Positions 1 to 7,053 of a stretch of DNA of 20,761 nucleotides are shown here, in pieces; position 1 is the first letter of the stretch; each line of letters opens with the position of its first letter. Made by a program: the position numbers and the translations under genes. The notes beneath the pieces were generated by a model, which was not told the origin of the DNA, did no database searches, and worked only from the letters and a program-made list of their open reading frames with translations. The stretch is from an uncultured Granulosicoccus sp. (GTDB lineage Bacteria; Pseudomonadota; Gammaproteobacteria; Granulosicoccales; Granulosicoccaceae): assembly GCA_937924505.1 (NCBI GenBank), contig CALDSR010000073.1:1-20761 (forward strand). The letters run 5' to 3'.

Positions 1-1
1 C

Positions 2-343
2 ATTCATATCCTGAAGTCCGCGCCACATGATTGGCTGTTTCCGCGATGTGCGGCTGTTGTTCATCATGGCGGTGCGGGTACGCTTCATCAGGGGTTGCGC
101 TTTGGTCGACCGACGCTTGTTTGCCCGGTTTTTGCGGATCAGCCATTTTGGGGAAAACGCGTAGCAGCTCTTGGGGTTGGCCCGAAACCGATCAAAATGA
201 ACAAATTGACAACCGCAACGTTGGCAGCCGCGCTCGTTGAACTTCAACAACCTCAATACCGCGCGGCTGCAGAGGCCCTTGGAAAAGCGATACAGGGTGA
301 GGGCGGGGCGGCCCGAGCGGCGCAAATAGTGATAACACAATGA
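2..343 (+). CDS. UGT-like glycosyltransferase, C-terminal part (5' end outside window)
   Basis: The frame is open from the left edge to the TGA at 341-343, giving 113 codons of the C-terminal half of a GT-B glycosyltransferase (family 1, the sterol-glucosyltransferase/GtfB-like branch). Visible hallmarks are the PHDWLFPRCAAVVHHGGAGT segment, which is the donor-nucleotide-sugar binding signature (HHGGAGT), followed by a proline-rich strand and FADQPFWGKRV, where the D-Q pair normally contacts the sugar. The tail ALGVGPKPI then a Lys/Leu-rich helix is the normal end of this family. Such enzymes are cytoplasmic and move a sugar from UDP- or dTDP-sugars onto lipids, sterols or small molecules; the acceptor cannot be told from this half. 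No sign of decay is visible inside the part seen. Confidence 0.88.
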   Translation: MHILKSAPHDWLFPRCAAVVHHGGAGTLHQGLRFGRPTLVCPVFADQPFWGKRVAALGVGPKPIKMNKLTTATLAAALVELQQPQYRAAAEALGKAIQGEGGAARAAQIVITQ

Positions 344-554
344 TTGAAGCCTTGAGCAAATTTCGAACTGACCGCTGGAGATCGCAGTTAAAGTGGCTTT
401 CAGATCACGGTCAATCTGCTTGTTTCCGGCTGTACGCAGCCTGATCTATCTTGAATTCTATTTACCCGGTTACCGCAATTGATTAGTCTGTCATATAGTG
501 TTTCCAGGTTGCTAAAAATACGCACTTACAATGAATCCGTAGAGGAGAGGCGAG
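344..554. other. Intergenic gap before the methyltransferase gene
   Basis: About 210 bases without a supportable gene. The only clear signal is a GGAG ribosome binding site at 544-547, seven bases before the methyltransferase ATG. There is no clean hairpin with a T-run after the glycosyltransferase stop, and no well spaced sigma70 hexamer pair that I would defend. A promoter for the next gene is expected here but cannot be pointed to. Confidence 0.5.
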
Positions 555-1391
555 ATGGCTATTGATCAAGAAAATGATATTGCCAGGCACTACACAACGG
601 ATAAGCTTCTCGAGGCAATAAATGCTGCTCTGGTCGCTAGTGGCAAAAACCCGAAAACAGTTAATGCCACAGATCTTAAAGGAGTCGATGAGTTTCACAC
701 TGGCGGTGTTCAAGCCACTGATGATTTACTGGCCCAACTTACCATCTCGAGCACGACACGGGTACTGGACATTGGCTGTGGAATAGGCGGTGCCGCTCGA
801 CATATCGCGTCAAACTCAGGCGCTGTCGTTAGCGGGTTTGATTTGACACCTGAATATGTCAATACGGCAAATGCACTTTCTGACATGGTTGGTATGGGGG
901 ATCAATGCCGATTCCAAATTGGCAGCGCTCTGGATATGCCAGTTGAAGACAGTAGCGTTGATCTGGCGACCATGTTTCATGTCGGGATGAACATTGCTGA
1001 CAAAACCAAACTGTTTAGCGAAGCCGCGCGCGTTCTCGAGTCTACGGGTACATTCGCGCTGTTCGATATTATGCGAACTGGTCAGGGTGATCTTGGATTT
1101 CCTTTCCCGTGGGCAGAAAAAGCCGAATGGTCCTTTGTGGGCAGCCCTGAGGATTACAGAAATGCGGCAAGCAAGGCTGGCTTTACACTTGTCAGTGAGC
1201 GTAACCGCCGTGAATTCACGCTGGAGTTTTTTGCTAATGCCTTTGCCGCAATAAAAAAGAACGGTGCGCCACCTGCGATCGGCATTCATTTGTTGATGAA
1301 AGATACGGCGGCACAGAAACTTCAGAATTATGTAGCAGAAGTCAAAGCGGAAAAGCTAGCGCCTTTTGAGATGATATTCAGTAAATCGTAG
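555..1391 (+). CDS. Class I SAM-dependent methyltransferase
   Basis: The 278-residue protein has motif I, VLDIGCGIGG, at residues 70-79, the glycine-rich loop that binds S-adenosylmethionine. An acidic end of strand beta2 (GFDLTPEYV) and a motif around HVGMNIADK follow, then a FALFDIM strand. The start HYTT..LLEAINAAL and the DLKGVDEFHTGG segment before motif I are typical of the UbiE/sarcosine-dimethylglycine methyltransferase-like group, where the N-terminal helix caps the active site. The likely role is methyl transfer to a small molecule in the cytoplasm; the acceptor is unknown. The ATG has a GGAG site seven bases upstream. Length and motifs are complete. The gene stands alone: upstream is a glycosyltransferase in the same direction 211 bases away, and downstream is a terminator. 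Confidence 0.88.
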   Translation: MAIDQENDIARHYTTDKLLEAINAALVASGKNPKTVNATDLKGVDEFHTGGVQATDDLLAQLTISSTTRVLDIGCGIGGAARHIASNSGAVVSGFDLTPEYVNTANALSDMVGMGDQCRFQIGSALDMPVEDSSVDLATMFHVGMNIADKTKLFSEAARVLESTGTFALFDIMRTGQGDLGFPFPWAEKAEWSFVGSPEDYRNAASKAGFTLVSERNRREFTLEFFANAFAAIKKNGAPPAIGIHLLMKDTAAQKLQNYVAEVKAEKLAPFEMIFSKS

Positions 1392-1562
1392 TTTGTCGGT
1401 AGATGCTCGTACAAGCTGGACGTACTTCATGCCGCCTCGTACGCTAGTGCCGTTGAGCTCACGACCGGATTGAAACGAGTTTGCCTGATCTGCCCTACGC
1501 TTTGACTGGACAAGTAGGCAGACGGCCAGCCGTTCATATTATTAATCTAGTCCAGATAGACA

Positions 1563-1596
1563 CCCGGATCGGTAGAGAGACCGATCCGGGGTTTTT
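1563..1596 (+). terminator. Strong intrinsic terminator
   Basis: A perfect 11-bp stem (CCCGGATCGGT at 1563-1573 and ACCGATCCGGG at 1580-1590) encloses a six-base loop AGAGAG and is followed by G and five T at 1592-1596. The T-run is on the plus strand, so it ends transcription coming from the methyltransferase side, 170 bases after that gene's stop. On the minus strand the hairpin lies 22 bases beyond the AhpD-like gene but is not followed by T, so it would work only weakly in that direction. Confidence 0.9.
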
Positions 1597-1611
1597 CGAC
1601 GTGGTCCGGTT

Positions 1612-2004
1612 TCAACTTCCGGCTGCAAGCGCGTCATACTCCTTCTTGAACGTGTCGATGTCGTATCCGCTGCCATTTAAAATGGTACTCATCAGGCGGA
1701 TGTAGCCAGCCATCGCAATAGCCTCCTTGATCTGAGCGTCGGTCACGCCCATCTTCTTCAACGAGACGGTATTGGCGTAAATGCAATATTCGCAAGGTAT
1801 CTGTGCTGCAACGGCCAAGCCGATCAAGCCCTTCGTTTTTTTGTCAATTTCATTGTCTGACGTGATTGCCTTGTAGCCCTCGAGGATCACGCCCATTTCC
1901 TTTTCAGGCATGGTTTCCTGGAAAAATGCGGGTGCCCCGGCGAAGGCGCTTCCAACAGAAAGGAACAAGGCAACGATAGACAAGCGGTTCAGTAGTTTTT
2001 TCAT
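1612..2004 (-). CDS. Exported AhpD-like (carboxymuconolactone decarboxylase family) protein
   Basis: The 130-residue protein starts with a classical Sec signal peptide (two Lys, a hydrophobic core, cleavage after about SAFA at residues 19-22), so it is predicted to be periplasmic. The remainder is a helical CMD/AhpD-type fold: K58-GLIGLAVAAQIPCEYC has the C71-x-x-C74 pair placed exactly as in peroxidase-linked AhpD proteins, and a later segment TDAQIKEAIAMAGYIR matches the conserved second helix pair. In AhpD the motif continues to a His (CxxCxxxH); here residue 78 is Asn, so the proton-relay residue is changed. Function may be thiol redox chemistry in the periplasm, but the substrate is unknown. 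GGAG lies six bases before the ATG. No operon partner is visible. Confidence 0.85.
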   Translation of the reverse strand: MKKLLNRLSIVALFLSVGSAFAGAPAFFQETMPEKEMGVILEGYKAITSDNEIDKKTKGLIGLAVAAQIPCEYCIYANTVSLKKMGVTDAQIKEAIAMAGYIRLMSTILNGSGYDIDTFKKEYDALAAGS

Positions 2005-2327
2005 GACATTCTCCGTGTGTAGATTTGAAATTTTGGCAACAGCTTATTCTGTGCACGAAGCTAGTATCGACACTCAAGGTAACAGCGTGGTTTCAGCGAC
2101 GGGGTTTTTTTGTTTCAATTGTATCCAGGCTGAAAAATGACTGTTTTACGAACGGATTGATTGTCACAGGCCTATTCCCGACCCAGATTCCTCAAACTTC
2201 TTGAACGCGTCCGCATGGTCTGAATGCCATCGCGATAAGTTATCAAGCCTTCAAGGGGCGTGAAGTGATCGTTGGAATTTATGGGAAACTGAAAATTGAT
2301 CGGACAGTGGGTACAGCGGCGAGAAAT
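2005..2327. other. Intergenic region, 323 bases
   Basis: No complete gene. The part next to 2004 should hold the promoter of the AhpD-like gene. A run of seven T occurs at about 2104-2111 but has no stem before it. On the minus strand, 2164-2303 reads as two short open stretches joined by a one-base frame change, and may be a decayed gene end; the support is weak. Confidence 0.4.
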
Positions 2328-3290
2328 TCAGGGGTGAGCGGCGGTTTGTCCGTCATCTGCCTTTTTCTCAGGCTTCAGCATTCGCGCGAGAATGGCAGCA
2401 ATCGCGAATGAAAAAATGATTCTCGCCCAGAGAATACCGGAGAGGTCGGCGCCGAGGGCCATAATGATCAAGGTATCTTCAATCACACTATGCAGCAAGC
2501 CGAGGAAGCATAAGGCGAGGTAGGCATCGCGCCGGCTCATGACGCCGTTGTCAAGATCTCGTATGAGCAATCCAGCCCCGTAGCTCAAGCCAAGTGCAAC
2601 GCCGACGACGGTGACGTTTGCTGCGGTACGGCCTATTCCCAGAAGTCGTAGTACGGGAACGAGTCCAATATGAATAATACGCTCGAGACCGAGTAGGCGC
2701 AGTGTATTCAGAAGCACGATCAGTGACAGAATCACGAAGTAGATAATGACGAGTGTTTTAAGCTGCGCGAAGAGCCAGCCGCTCAGCGAGTCATCTTTAT
2801 CTGTCATGTTCCAGACAATGTTTGCCGGCGCTTGCAACAGATTGAACTGGGTATAGACGAGGTGCAGGATGCTCCCCAATACAAGCGCACCACCGACTCT
2901 CAATACAATAGTGACCCACCACGGAACACCTGCTCGTCGTGCAATCGCGCCTTCGATGGGAATCGAGTGACCGATCAGCATCAGGGAACCCAAAACAGTC
3001 ACCTGCTCGACGCTTAAGGACAGATCACCTGCCATGCCGACAAACACCACAATGCCGGAGAACATGTTTGTCAGAAGCGTCGTCGCCCAGACAATACCAA
3101 GCTCCGCTGGCAATCCTGTCAGCGCCATGACCGGTGCCAGAAAAGCGCCTATGAGCTGCAAGGCACCGAGCTCTTGCAGCACTTTCACCACGATCAGGGC
3201 CGGGATCAATATCTTGAGCAGCACACCGTAGACCCTGATGGATTCTGTTAAAACGGAGCGTGCTCCACGCAAGGTCTGATACAGGTTCAC
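2328..3290 (-). CDS. Gate/nucleoside-recognition domain membrane protein, probable transporter
   Basis: An integral membrane protein of about 320 residues with roughly eight to ten hydrophobic helices. The first helix region (YGVLLKILIPALIVVKVLQE), the charged break before a second half, and the segments LTNMFSGIVVFVG and GHSIPIEGAIARRAGV are typical of Gate-domain (nucleoside recognition, PF07670) proteins. The family lies within transporters and putative pores; the substrate is unknown. The frame runs upstream to 3590, but that extension overlaps the divergent regulator gene and has no membrane segments. I therefore choose the GTG at 3290, just before the conserved part; it lacks a strong ribosome binding site, so the start is uncertain. 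Divergent placement next to an Lrp/AsnC regulator suggests control by it, perhaps in response to an amino acid. Confidence 0.78.
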   Translation of the reverse strand: MNLYQTLRGARSVLTESIRVYGVLLKILIPALIVVKVLQELGALQLIGAFLAPVMALTGLPAELGIVWATTLLTNMFSGIVVFVGMAGDLSLSVEQVTVLGSLMLIGHSIPIEGAIARRAGVPWWVTIVLRVGGALVLGSILHLVYTQFNLLQAPANIVWNMTDKDDSLSGWLFAQLKTLVIIYFVILSLIVLLNTLRLLGLERIIHIGLVPVLRLLGIGRTAANVTVVGVALGLSYGAGLLIRDLDNGVMSRRDAYLALCFLGLLHSVIEDTLIIMALGADLSGILWARIIFSFAIAAILARMLKPEKKADDGQTAAHP

Positions 3291-3340
3291 GCGTTGATAT
3301 CTGTCGATGGCCAGGTGGGTACGATACGACAGTAAAGAAA

Positions 3341-3367
3341 GAATATTCTGCGATAATCCGAATATTC
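3341..3367. promoter_or_regulatory. Paired GAATATTC palindromes, candidate Lrp-family operator
   Basis: Two identical 8-bp palindromes GAATATTC lie at 3341-3348 and 3360-3367, the second extended to the 10-bp CGAATATTCG. Their centres are 19 bp apart, close to two helical turns. They sit in the AT-rich divergent gap between the Gate-domain protein and the Lrp/AsnC gene, where Lrp-family dimers usually bind near-palindromic GAA/TTC sites in phased arrays. Autoregulation is an inference from position and symmetry. Confidence 0.5.
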
Positions 3368-3414
3368 GCGTATTTTTATAGCGTTTATTATCAATAAAAC
3401 CGCAGATTATTTCC

Positions 3415-3870
3415 ATGGATGCGCTCGACCATCGAATACTAGACTGCCTGCAACAGGATGCCAGCGTCACAAACCAAACACTGGCCGAACAGGTGGGTCT
3501 TTCACCGTCAGCCTGTCTGAAGCGGGTCAAGCGCTTGCGCGACAGTGGCATCATCGATCGGATTGTTGCATTGCTGAACCCGGAGGCCACCGGGCAGAGT
3601 ATCTACGTGATTATTGAGGTCACGATGGAGCGAGACCACAAGGGTCTGTTCAAGCGATTTGAAGACAGCGCACTCGCCGCACCTGAGGTCAAGCAGTGTT
3701 ATAAAGTCACTGGGGAGTCCGATTTCATCCTTATTGTCTCGGTACCTGACATGCAAGCTTATGACCGATTCTGCGATGCCGTTCTGTACGCCGATGACAA
3801 CATGCGGAAATTTCGCACCCTGCTGTCGCGCAAGCGCAGCAAGTTCGATACGTCGACGCTGCTGGTTTGA
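3415..3870 (+). CDS. Lrp/AsnC family transcriptional regulator
   Basis: The 151-residue protein has the standard length and layout. The N-terminal helix-turn-helix begins with LDHRILDCLQQDASVTNQTL and continues through LSPSACLKRVKRLRDSGII (recognition helix with Ser-Pro-Ser then basic residues), the usual Lrp pattern. The C-terminal RAM ligand-sensing domain starts near YVIIEVTMERD, and its GESDFILIV segment is the conserved effector/dimer strand. Such proteins assemble as octamers or dimers and respond to amino acids or related metabolites. It is divergent from the Gate-domain membrane gene and most likely controls it and itself. No Shine-Dalgarno sequence precedes the ATG, so translation may be leaderless or weak. 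Confidence 0.93.
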   Translation: MDALDHRILDCLQQDASVTNQTLAEQVGLSPSACLKRVKRLRDSGIIDRIVALLNPEATGQSIYVIIEVTMERDHKGLFKRFEDSALAAPEVKQCYKVTGESDFILIVSVPDMQAYDRFCDAVLYADDNMRKFRTLLSRKRSKFDTSTLLV

Positions 3871-4046
3871 GTGACTTTATACATGCTAGTGCGATATTCG
3901 TGACATTTTATCCTCTTCGAATCACCCGCGGGTTTCGGTTTACGTTACCTTGCAGATTTGTGCTTGATGATTGGTACCCGAGTTCGGCGATGTGGCGAGT
4001 ATTGAATATACGTATTTGCTGTTTCCCGTGTCATGCAGACATGAAC

Positions 4047-4051
4047 AGGAG
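4047..4051 (+). promoter_or_regulatory. Ribosome binding site deciding a TTG start
   Basis: AGGAG at 4047-4051 is six bases before TTG at 4058. It selects this start over an in-frame ATG at 3971 whose extra 29 residues (Cys/Arg-rich, no conserved pattern) do not fit the domain. Confidence 0.7.
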
Positions 4052-4057
4052 CGAAGA

Positions 4058-4354
4058 TTGACCATACAGCTAGTGGCAATGACCAGTATTCGTTCTGATG
4101 CGGAAAACGCGGTTCAGCAGTATTTGAATGTCGTTGGTCCTTTGATGAAGGCTGCTGGCGCGAAAATAGTTCATCGATACGAACTTCAAGAGGGTGTCGT
4201 GGGCGACAACGAAATCCAGTATGTCTCCGTGATTGAGTACCCTGATGAAGCTTCCGTACGATTGGTTTTTGATAGCGATGAATATAGATCACTCACGGAA
4301 GTAAAGAGGCAGGCTTTCTCGTCATATCAGGTGAACGTGGCTGTCGCCTTATGA
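4058..4354 (+). CDS. Small DUF1330-like protein (dimeric alpha/beta barrel)
   Basis: With the TTG start the protein has 98 residues. It shows the ferredoxin-like layout of the dimeric alpha/beta-barrel superfamily: strand TIQLVAMTSIR, helix AENAVQQYLNVVGPLMKAAGAKIVHRYE, strand QYVSVIEYPDEASVRLVFDSDEYRSL and helix EVKRQAFSSYQVNVAVAL. The phrase with a Tyr-Pro-Asp followed by a helix and DS-x-EY matches the DUF1330 family, whose members are small cytoplasmic proteins of unknown function. The spacing to neighbours (187 bases to the Lrp gene, 123 to the next) suggests a single gene. The function stays open; a role in small-ligand binding is only a family-level guess. Confidence 0.72.
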   Translation: MTIQLVAMTSIRSDAENAVQQYLNVVGPLMKAAGAKIVHRYELQEGVVGDNEIQYVSVIEYPDEASVRLVFDSDEYRSLTEVKRQAFSSYQVNVAVAL

Positions 4355-4477
4355 TCGAGAGAGCGAGCGGGCGCCATAAGGTCCAGATTGGCCTACTTCA
4401 GCTACTCGGTATACTGCCTGTGAAGGATGAATTCAGGTCCAAAACGGTCATTCAATCCCGCAATTCGATGGAGGAAA

Positions 4478-4981
4478 ATGAAAACACGTATCTCAGGGGT
4501 GTTTGTAAAAATCGCGTTTGCAGATGAGTGGGACATTTTTCTCAAACGGGGATCGTCAGACCGTCCCGCCGCTAGATTCAACAGGCGGGGACAAGACGCG
4601 CTGTATTTGAGCAAGGACGAAGAGAGCGCTCGCGTGGCATTGCGAAAATACGTAGGTGATGCTGATTCGCCCCGAGTGATTGTTCACTATCAGGTCGAGT
4701 CGTGTGATCTCGTCGACCTACGACATGTTGATGCCAAGGATTTACGCCAACGCTCAAGTCTGGACTGGCTGTGCGCGCTAGAAAGTGGACGTGAACCTGA
4801 GAGTTGGCGAGTTGCCGATTCACTTCGAGCGTCGAATGAAGTCGGATTGATTGACCCGTCACGAAAAAATCCATCGACTTGGCATGTAACGCTTTTTCGA
4901 TGGAATGAGCCCGGTGCGCCTCAAGTGAAGGTTGTCGATCAGCCGGTCGCAATATCCTTCGACGACCTAAGAGGATCGTGA
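4478..4981 (+). CDS. RES-domain protein (NAD+ phosphorylase toxin family member)
   Basis: The product (167 residues from ATG 4478) fits a RES domain. The N-terminal strand FVKIAFADEWD leads to ARFNRRGQDALYLS, equivalent to the family pattern R-W/F-N..G..-LY-S. The C-terminal GLIDPSRKN then HVTLFRWN matches the G-x-x-x-P-S ... F-R ending that gives the conserved Ser. RES proteins of type II toxin-antitoxin systems degrade NAD+. Here the helix after LYLS reads KDEESARVALRKY, and the position usually held by the catalytic Glu appears to be Ala, so activity is doubtful. No antitoxin gene is adjacent; the gene overlaps an amidohydrolase by four bases. GGAGG at 4470-4474 precedes the ATG by only three bases; the alternative ATG at 4427 would add 17 residues. 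Confidence 0.62.
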   Translation: MKTRISGVFVKIAFADEWDIFLKRGSSDRPAARFNRRGQDALYLSKDEESARVALRKYVGDADSPRVIVHYQVESCDLVDLRHVDAKDLRQRSSLDWLCALESGREPESWRVADSLRASNEVGLIDPSRKNPSTWHVTLFRWNEPGAPQVKVVDQPVAISFDDLRGS

Positions 4982-5862
4982 CGCAAATGTCCGTTGCTGA
5001 TCCCCCCGTTTGTGCTGCTGCTGATCCTGATGTCGCCGAGCCGGCGATCGTGCTACCGCCAGGCGCTTGTGATTGCCACCTGCATATTTTTACCACCAAC
5101 GCTACCTTGGTCGCTGAACGACAATACACGCCGGCTCCCGCTTTGCTATCAAGCTACCTTGATTTACAGAAGGCACTTGGATTGGAACGCGCGGTTGTTG
5201 TTCAGCCTAGCGTCTATGGCACTGACAACACGGCAACGCTGAATGCTGTGTCACAAGGCGGTCATTCCTTTCGCGCTGTTGTTGTCGTCGAACCCGATAT
5301 AACATTAAAAAAATTGCGTGAAATGCACGAGCAGGGAGCCCGTGGCGTGCGTATAAACCCTTTGTTTGACAAGCGAGCACGAATAGACAGTGTTCAAGCA
5401 CTCTCAGCCAGACTTGCTGAATTGGGTTGGCATATACAATTTCTCATCGACGTGTCCGAGTGTGATGATCTGGTGGCTCTGGTAAGTAAACTGGCGGTAC
5501 CCGTCGTATTTGATCATTTCGGCCATGTGCCTGCGGGCAAAGGGATCAACGATCCGGGCTTTCAAGCGCTCCTTAGGCTAGTTGGTGAAGGTCAGGCCTG
5601 GGTAAAGTTGTCGGGGGCTTACCGAATAACGACCAGCACTCAGACTCCCTATGTGGACATTTCGCCATTTGCACGTGCGCTCATTGGTGCAAACCCGGAG
5701 CGAGTATTATGGGGGAGTGATTGGCCCCATCCTCACATCCCGGTGTCTATGCCACGCGATAATGATCTGATCGATACCATGCTGGAGTGGGTGCCGGACG
5801 CCAGCATCAGGAACCGCATCTTTGTTGATAACCCGGCAACACTTTACGAATTCGCCTTATGA
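4978..5862 (+). CDS. Amidohydrolase resembling 2-pyrone-4,6-dicarboxylate lactonase
   Basis: The 294-residue protein has the amidohydrolase TIM-barrel signature of the PF04909 group. CDCHLHIF places His34 and His36 at the end of strand 1; an Arg-rich strand GARGVRINPL gives the substrate-carboxylate Arg; VVFDHFGHVP supplies a barrel His; GSDWPHPH supplies the catalytic Asp. The order and spacing match LigI-type lactonases and the related metal-dependent hydrolases acting on cyclic lactones or aromatic-derived acids. It starts with GTG at 4978, overlapping the RES gene by GTGA, and ends by overlapping the next gene by ATGA (5859-5862), so the three are translationally coupled. The reaction is probably lactone or amide hydrolysis in the cytoplasm; the exact substrate is not readable. 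Confidence 0.82.
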   Translation: MTQMSVADPPVCAAADPDVAEPAIVLPPGACDCHLHIFTTNATLVAERQYTPAPALLSSYLDLQKALGLERAVVVQPSVYGTDNTATLNAVSQGGHSFRAVVVVEPDITLKKLREMHEQGARGVRINPLFDKRARIDSVQALSARLAELGWHIQFLIDVSECDDLVALVSKLAVPVVFDHFGHVPAGKGINDPGFQALLRLVGEGQAWVKLSGAYRITTSTQTPYVDISPFARALIGANPERVLWGSDWPHPHIPVSMPRDNDLIDTMLEWVPDASIRNRIFVDNPATLYEFAL

Positions 5863-6305
5863 CTACAACCCCGTCATCCAGTGAAGCGTTACTAACTGCC
5901 GATTGTAAGAAATCTGTAGAAGCAGCGCTTGCCGTTATGCAGGCTCATATCGATGCATTAAACAGACGCGATGAGAAAGCAATCGCGGCGACGCTGCACT
6001 TTCCTCATTACAGGCTGGCGAATGAAAAATTGATGACATGGGAGACCGGTGAGGGTTATTTGGCAGATTTTCGAAAACGCGCAGGTCGTGATTGGGGATA
6101 CTCCAGTTGGGGGCGACTTGACGTTATCCATGCAAGTGTGGACAAAGTGCATCTTGATGTTCAGGTTGATCGTTACCGGCAAGACGGACATCTTTTGGCA
6201 AGCTTCTCGTCAATATGGGTAATAGCCAGAATGGGTGGCCGATGGGCGGCGCTTCTTCGTTCAACGTTTGCGCCCGACACGACGAGTCACAGTGGTCAAG
6301 GATAA
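5859..6305 (+). CDS. NTF2/SnoaL-like domain protein of unknown function
   Basis: The 148-residue protein has the long first helix (CKKSVEAALAVMQAHIDALNRRDEKAIAATL) and the HFPHYRLANEKLMTWETGEGYLADFRKRAGRDWGYSSWGRLDVIHAS pattern of cone-shaped NTF2-like folds, ending with strands VHLDVQVDRYRQDGHLLASFSSIWVIARMGGRW. This shape fits small isomerases/cyclases, or proteins with no enzyme activity. No diagnostic catalytic triad is obvious. The ATG overlaps the amidohydrolase stop (ATGA), so the pair is coupled and the two may act on the same metabolite. The first roughly 20 residues are low in order and may be a flexible tail. Confidence 0.72.
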   Translation: MTTTPSSSEALLTADCKKSVEAALAVMQAHIDALNRRDEKAIAATLHFPHYRLANEKLMTWETGEGYLADFRKRAGRDWGYSSWGRLDVIHASVDKVHLDVQVDRYRQDGHLLASFSSIWVIARMGGRWAALLRSTFAPDTTSHSGQG

Positions 6306-6424
6306 AGCGATTGAATTTCAGCGATACCTAAAAAGTGTTGTGGGTTGAAAGAGTCGTTGCATCTGAACTGTCAGTCGACAATTATCGTGCATTGAAATTG
6401 TTAAAGCTATTTGGAGTATAAGGA
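6306..6424. other. Short intergenic gap before the GNAT gene
   Basis: 119 bases without a gene. GGAG at 6413-6416 serves the TTG at 6425 with an eight-base spacer. A TTGCAT...AATTAT pair at 6357-6385 has a 17-base spacer but is a poor sigma70 match. Confidence 0.3.
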
Positions 6425-6949
6425 TTGGAAATTCCAGTTATCGAATCTGAGCGGCTTATACTTCGAGCGTTCCGGGAAGCCTCTGACTTTGAGCCTTACG
6501 CTGAATTCTACGGATCAGATCTGACCAAGTATTATGGTGGTCCGCTTGATCGCTCGTCTGCATGGAGAGCAGCTGCGGCGATGATGGGGCATTGGGTCAT
6601 AAGAGGTTACGGTGCCTGGGCTGTGGAAGAAAAGTCTACAGGTGATTTTTGTGGCATTGTTGGACTTTGGTATCCGGAGGGATGGCCGGAAAGAGAGATC
6701 ACTTGGGCGATCGTGAAGCAAAAGCAGGGGAGCGGAATAGCGGCTGAGGCGGCAATACGCTCGAGAACGTACGCGTATGAAACATTAGGCTGGAGCAGTG
6801 TATACAGTTGCATTTCAGCTGAGAACACTGCGTCAATCAAACTGGCTGAGAAACTGGGCGCGGAATTGCACCGTGTCGTGGAACACGAAATTCGTGGGAA
6901 GATACTTGTTTACCGTCATCGTTCAGCGGATCAGTCACCGAGTTCGTAG
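6425..6949 (+). CDS. GNAT family N-acetyltransferase (RimJ/RimL type)
   Basis: The 174-residue protein opens with the classic IESERLILRAF strand and a helix FEPYAEFYG of RimJ/RimL-like GNATs. The central strand motif GIVGLWYPEGWPEREITWAI precedes the acetyl-CoA pyrophosphate loop QKQGSGIAAEA (Q-x-x-G-x-G/A). The end has the ENTASIKLAEKLGAE helix, conserved in this branch, where Asn-Thr-Ala-Ser is near the acceptor site. It transfers acetyl from acetyl-CoA to a protein N-terminus, amino sugar or small amine in the cytoplasm; the acceptor is unknown. The TTG start has GGAG eight bases upstream. It is followed by a small membrane gene and a second GNAT gene, all plus strand. Confidence 0.88.
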   Translation: MEIPVIESERLILRAFREASDFEPYAEFYGSDLTKYYGGPLDRSSAWRAAAAMMGHWVIRGYGAWAVEEKSTGDFCGIVGLWYPEGWPEREITWAIVKQKQGSGIAAEAAIRSRTYAYETLGWSSVYSCISAENTASIKLAEKLGAELHRVVEHEIRGKILVYRHRSADQSPSS

Positions 6950-7053
6950 ATGGCGACCGCGGTGGAATCAGGATACGCATCGACTGGATCATGGCTCTCG
7001 GATGAGACGCACATATCACGGCTTTGCTGATGACGGAGAGTTATGACTAACGC

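Noticed and set aside
31..240. Open frame of 69 codons at the left end
   Set aside because: It is in a different frame from the glycosyltransferase end, which shows clear family motifs over the same bases.
816..1289. 157-codon minus-strand frame inside the methyltransferase
   Set aside because: Shadow of a strongly supported gene; Arg/Cys-rich, with no recognisable domain.
1481..1705. 74-codon plus-strand frame across the terminator
   Set aside because: It runs through a perfect intrinsic terminator and the end of the AhpD-like gene, with no ribosome site and no family.
2104..2111. T-run as terminator for the AhpD-like region
   Set aside because: No stem precedes it.
3291..3590. N-terminal extension of the Gate-domain protein to 420 residues
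   Set aside because: It would overlap the divergent Lrp gene almost fully at its start, has no membrane segment and a Ser/Arg-rich composition; the GTG at 3290 fits better.
3971..4057. Longer start for the DUF1330-like protein
   Set aside because: The extra 29 residues show no domain match, and AGGAG sits directly before the TTG at 4058.
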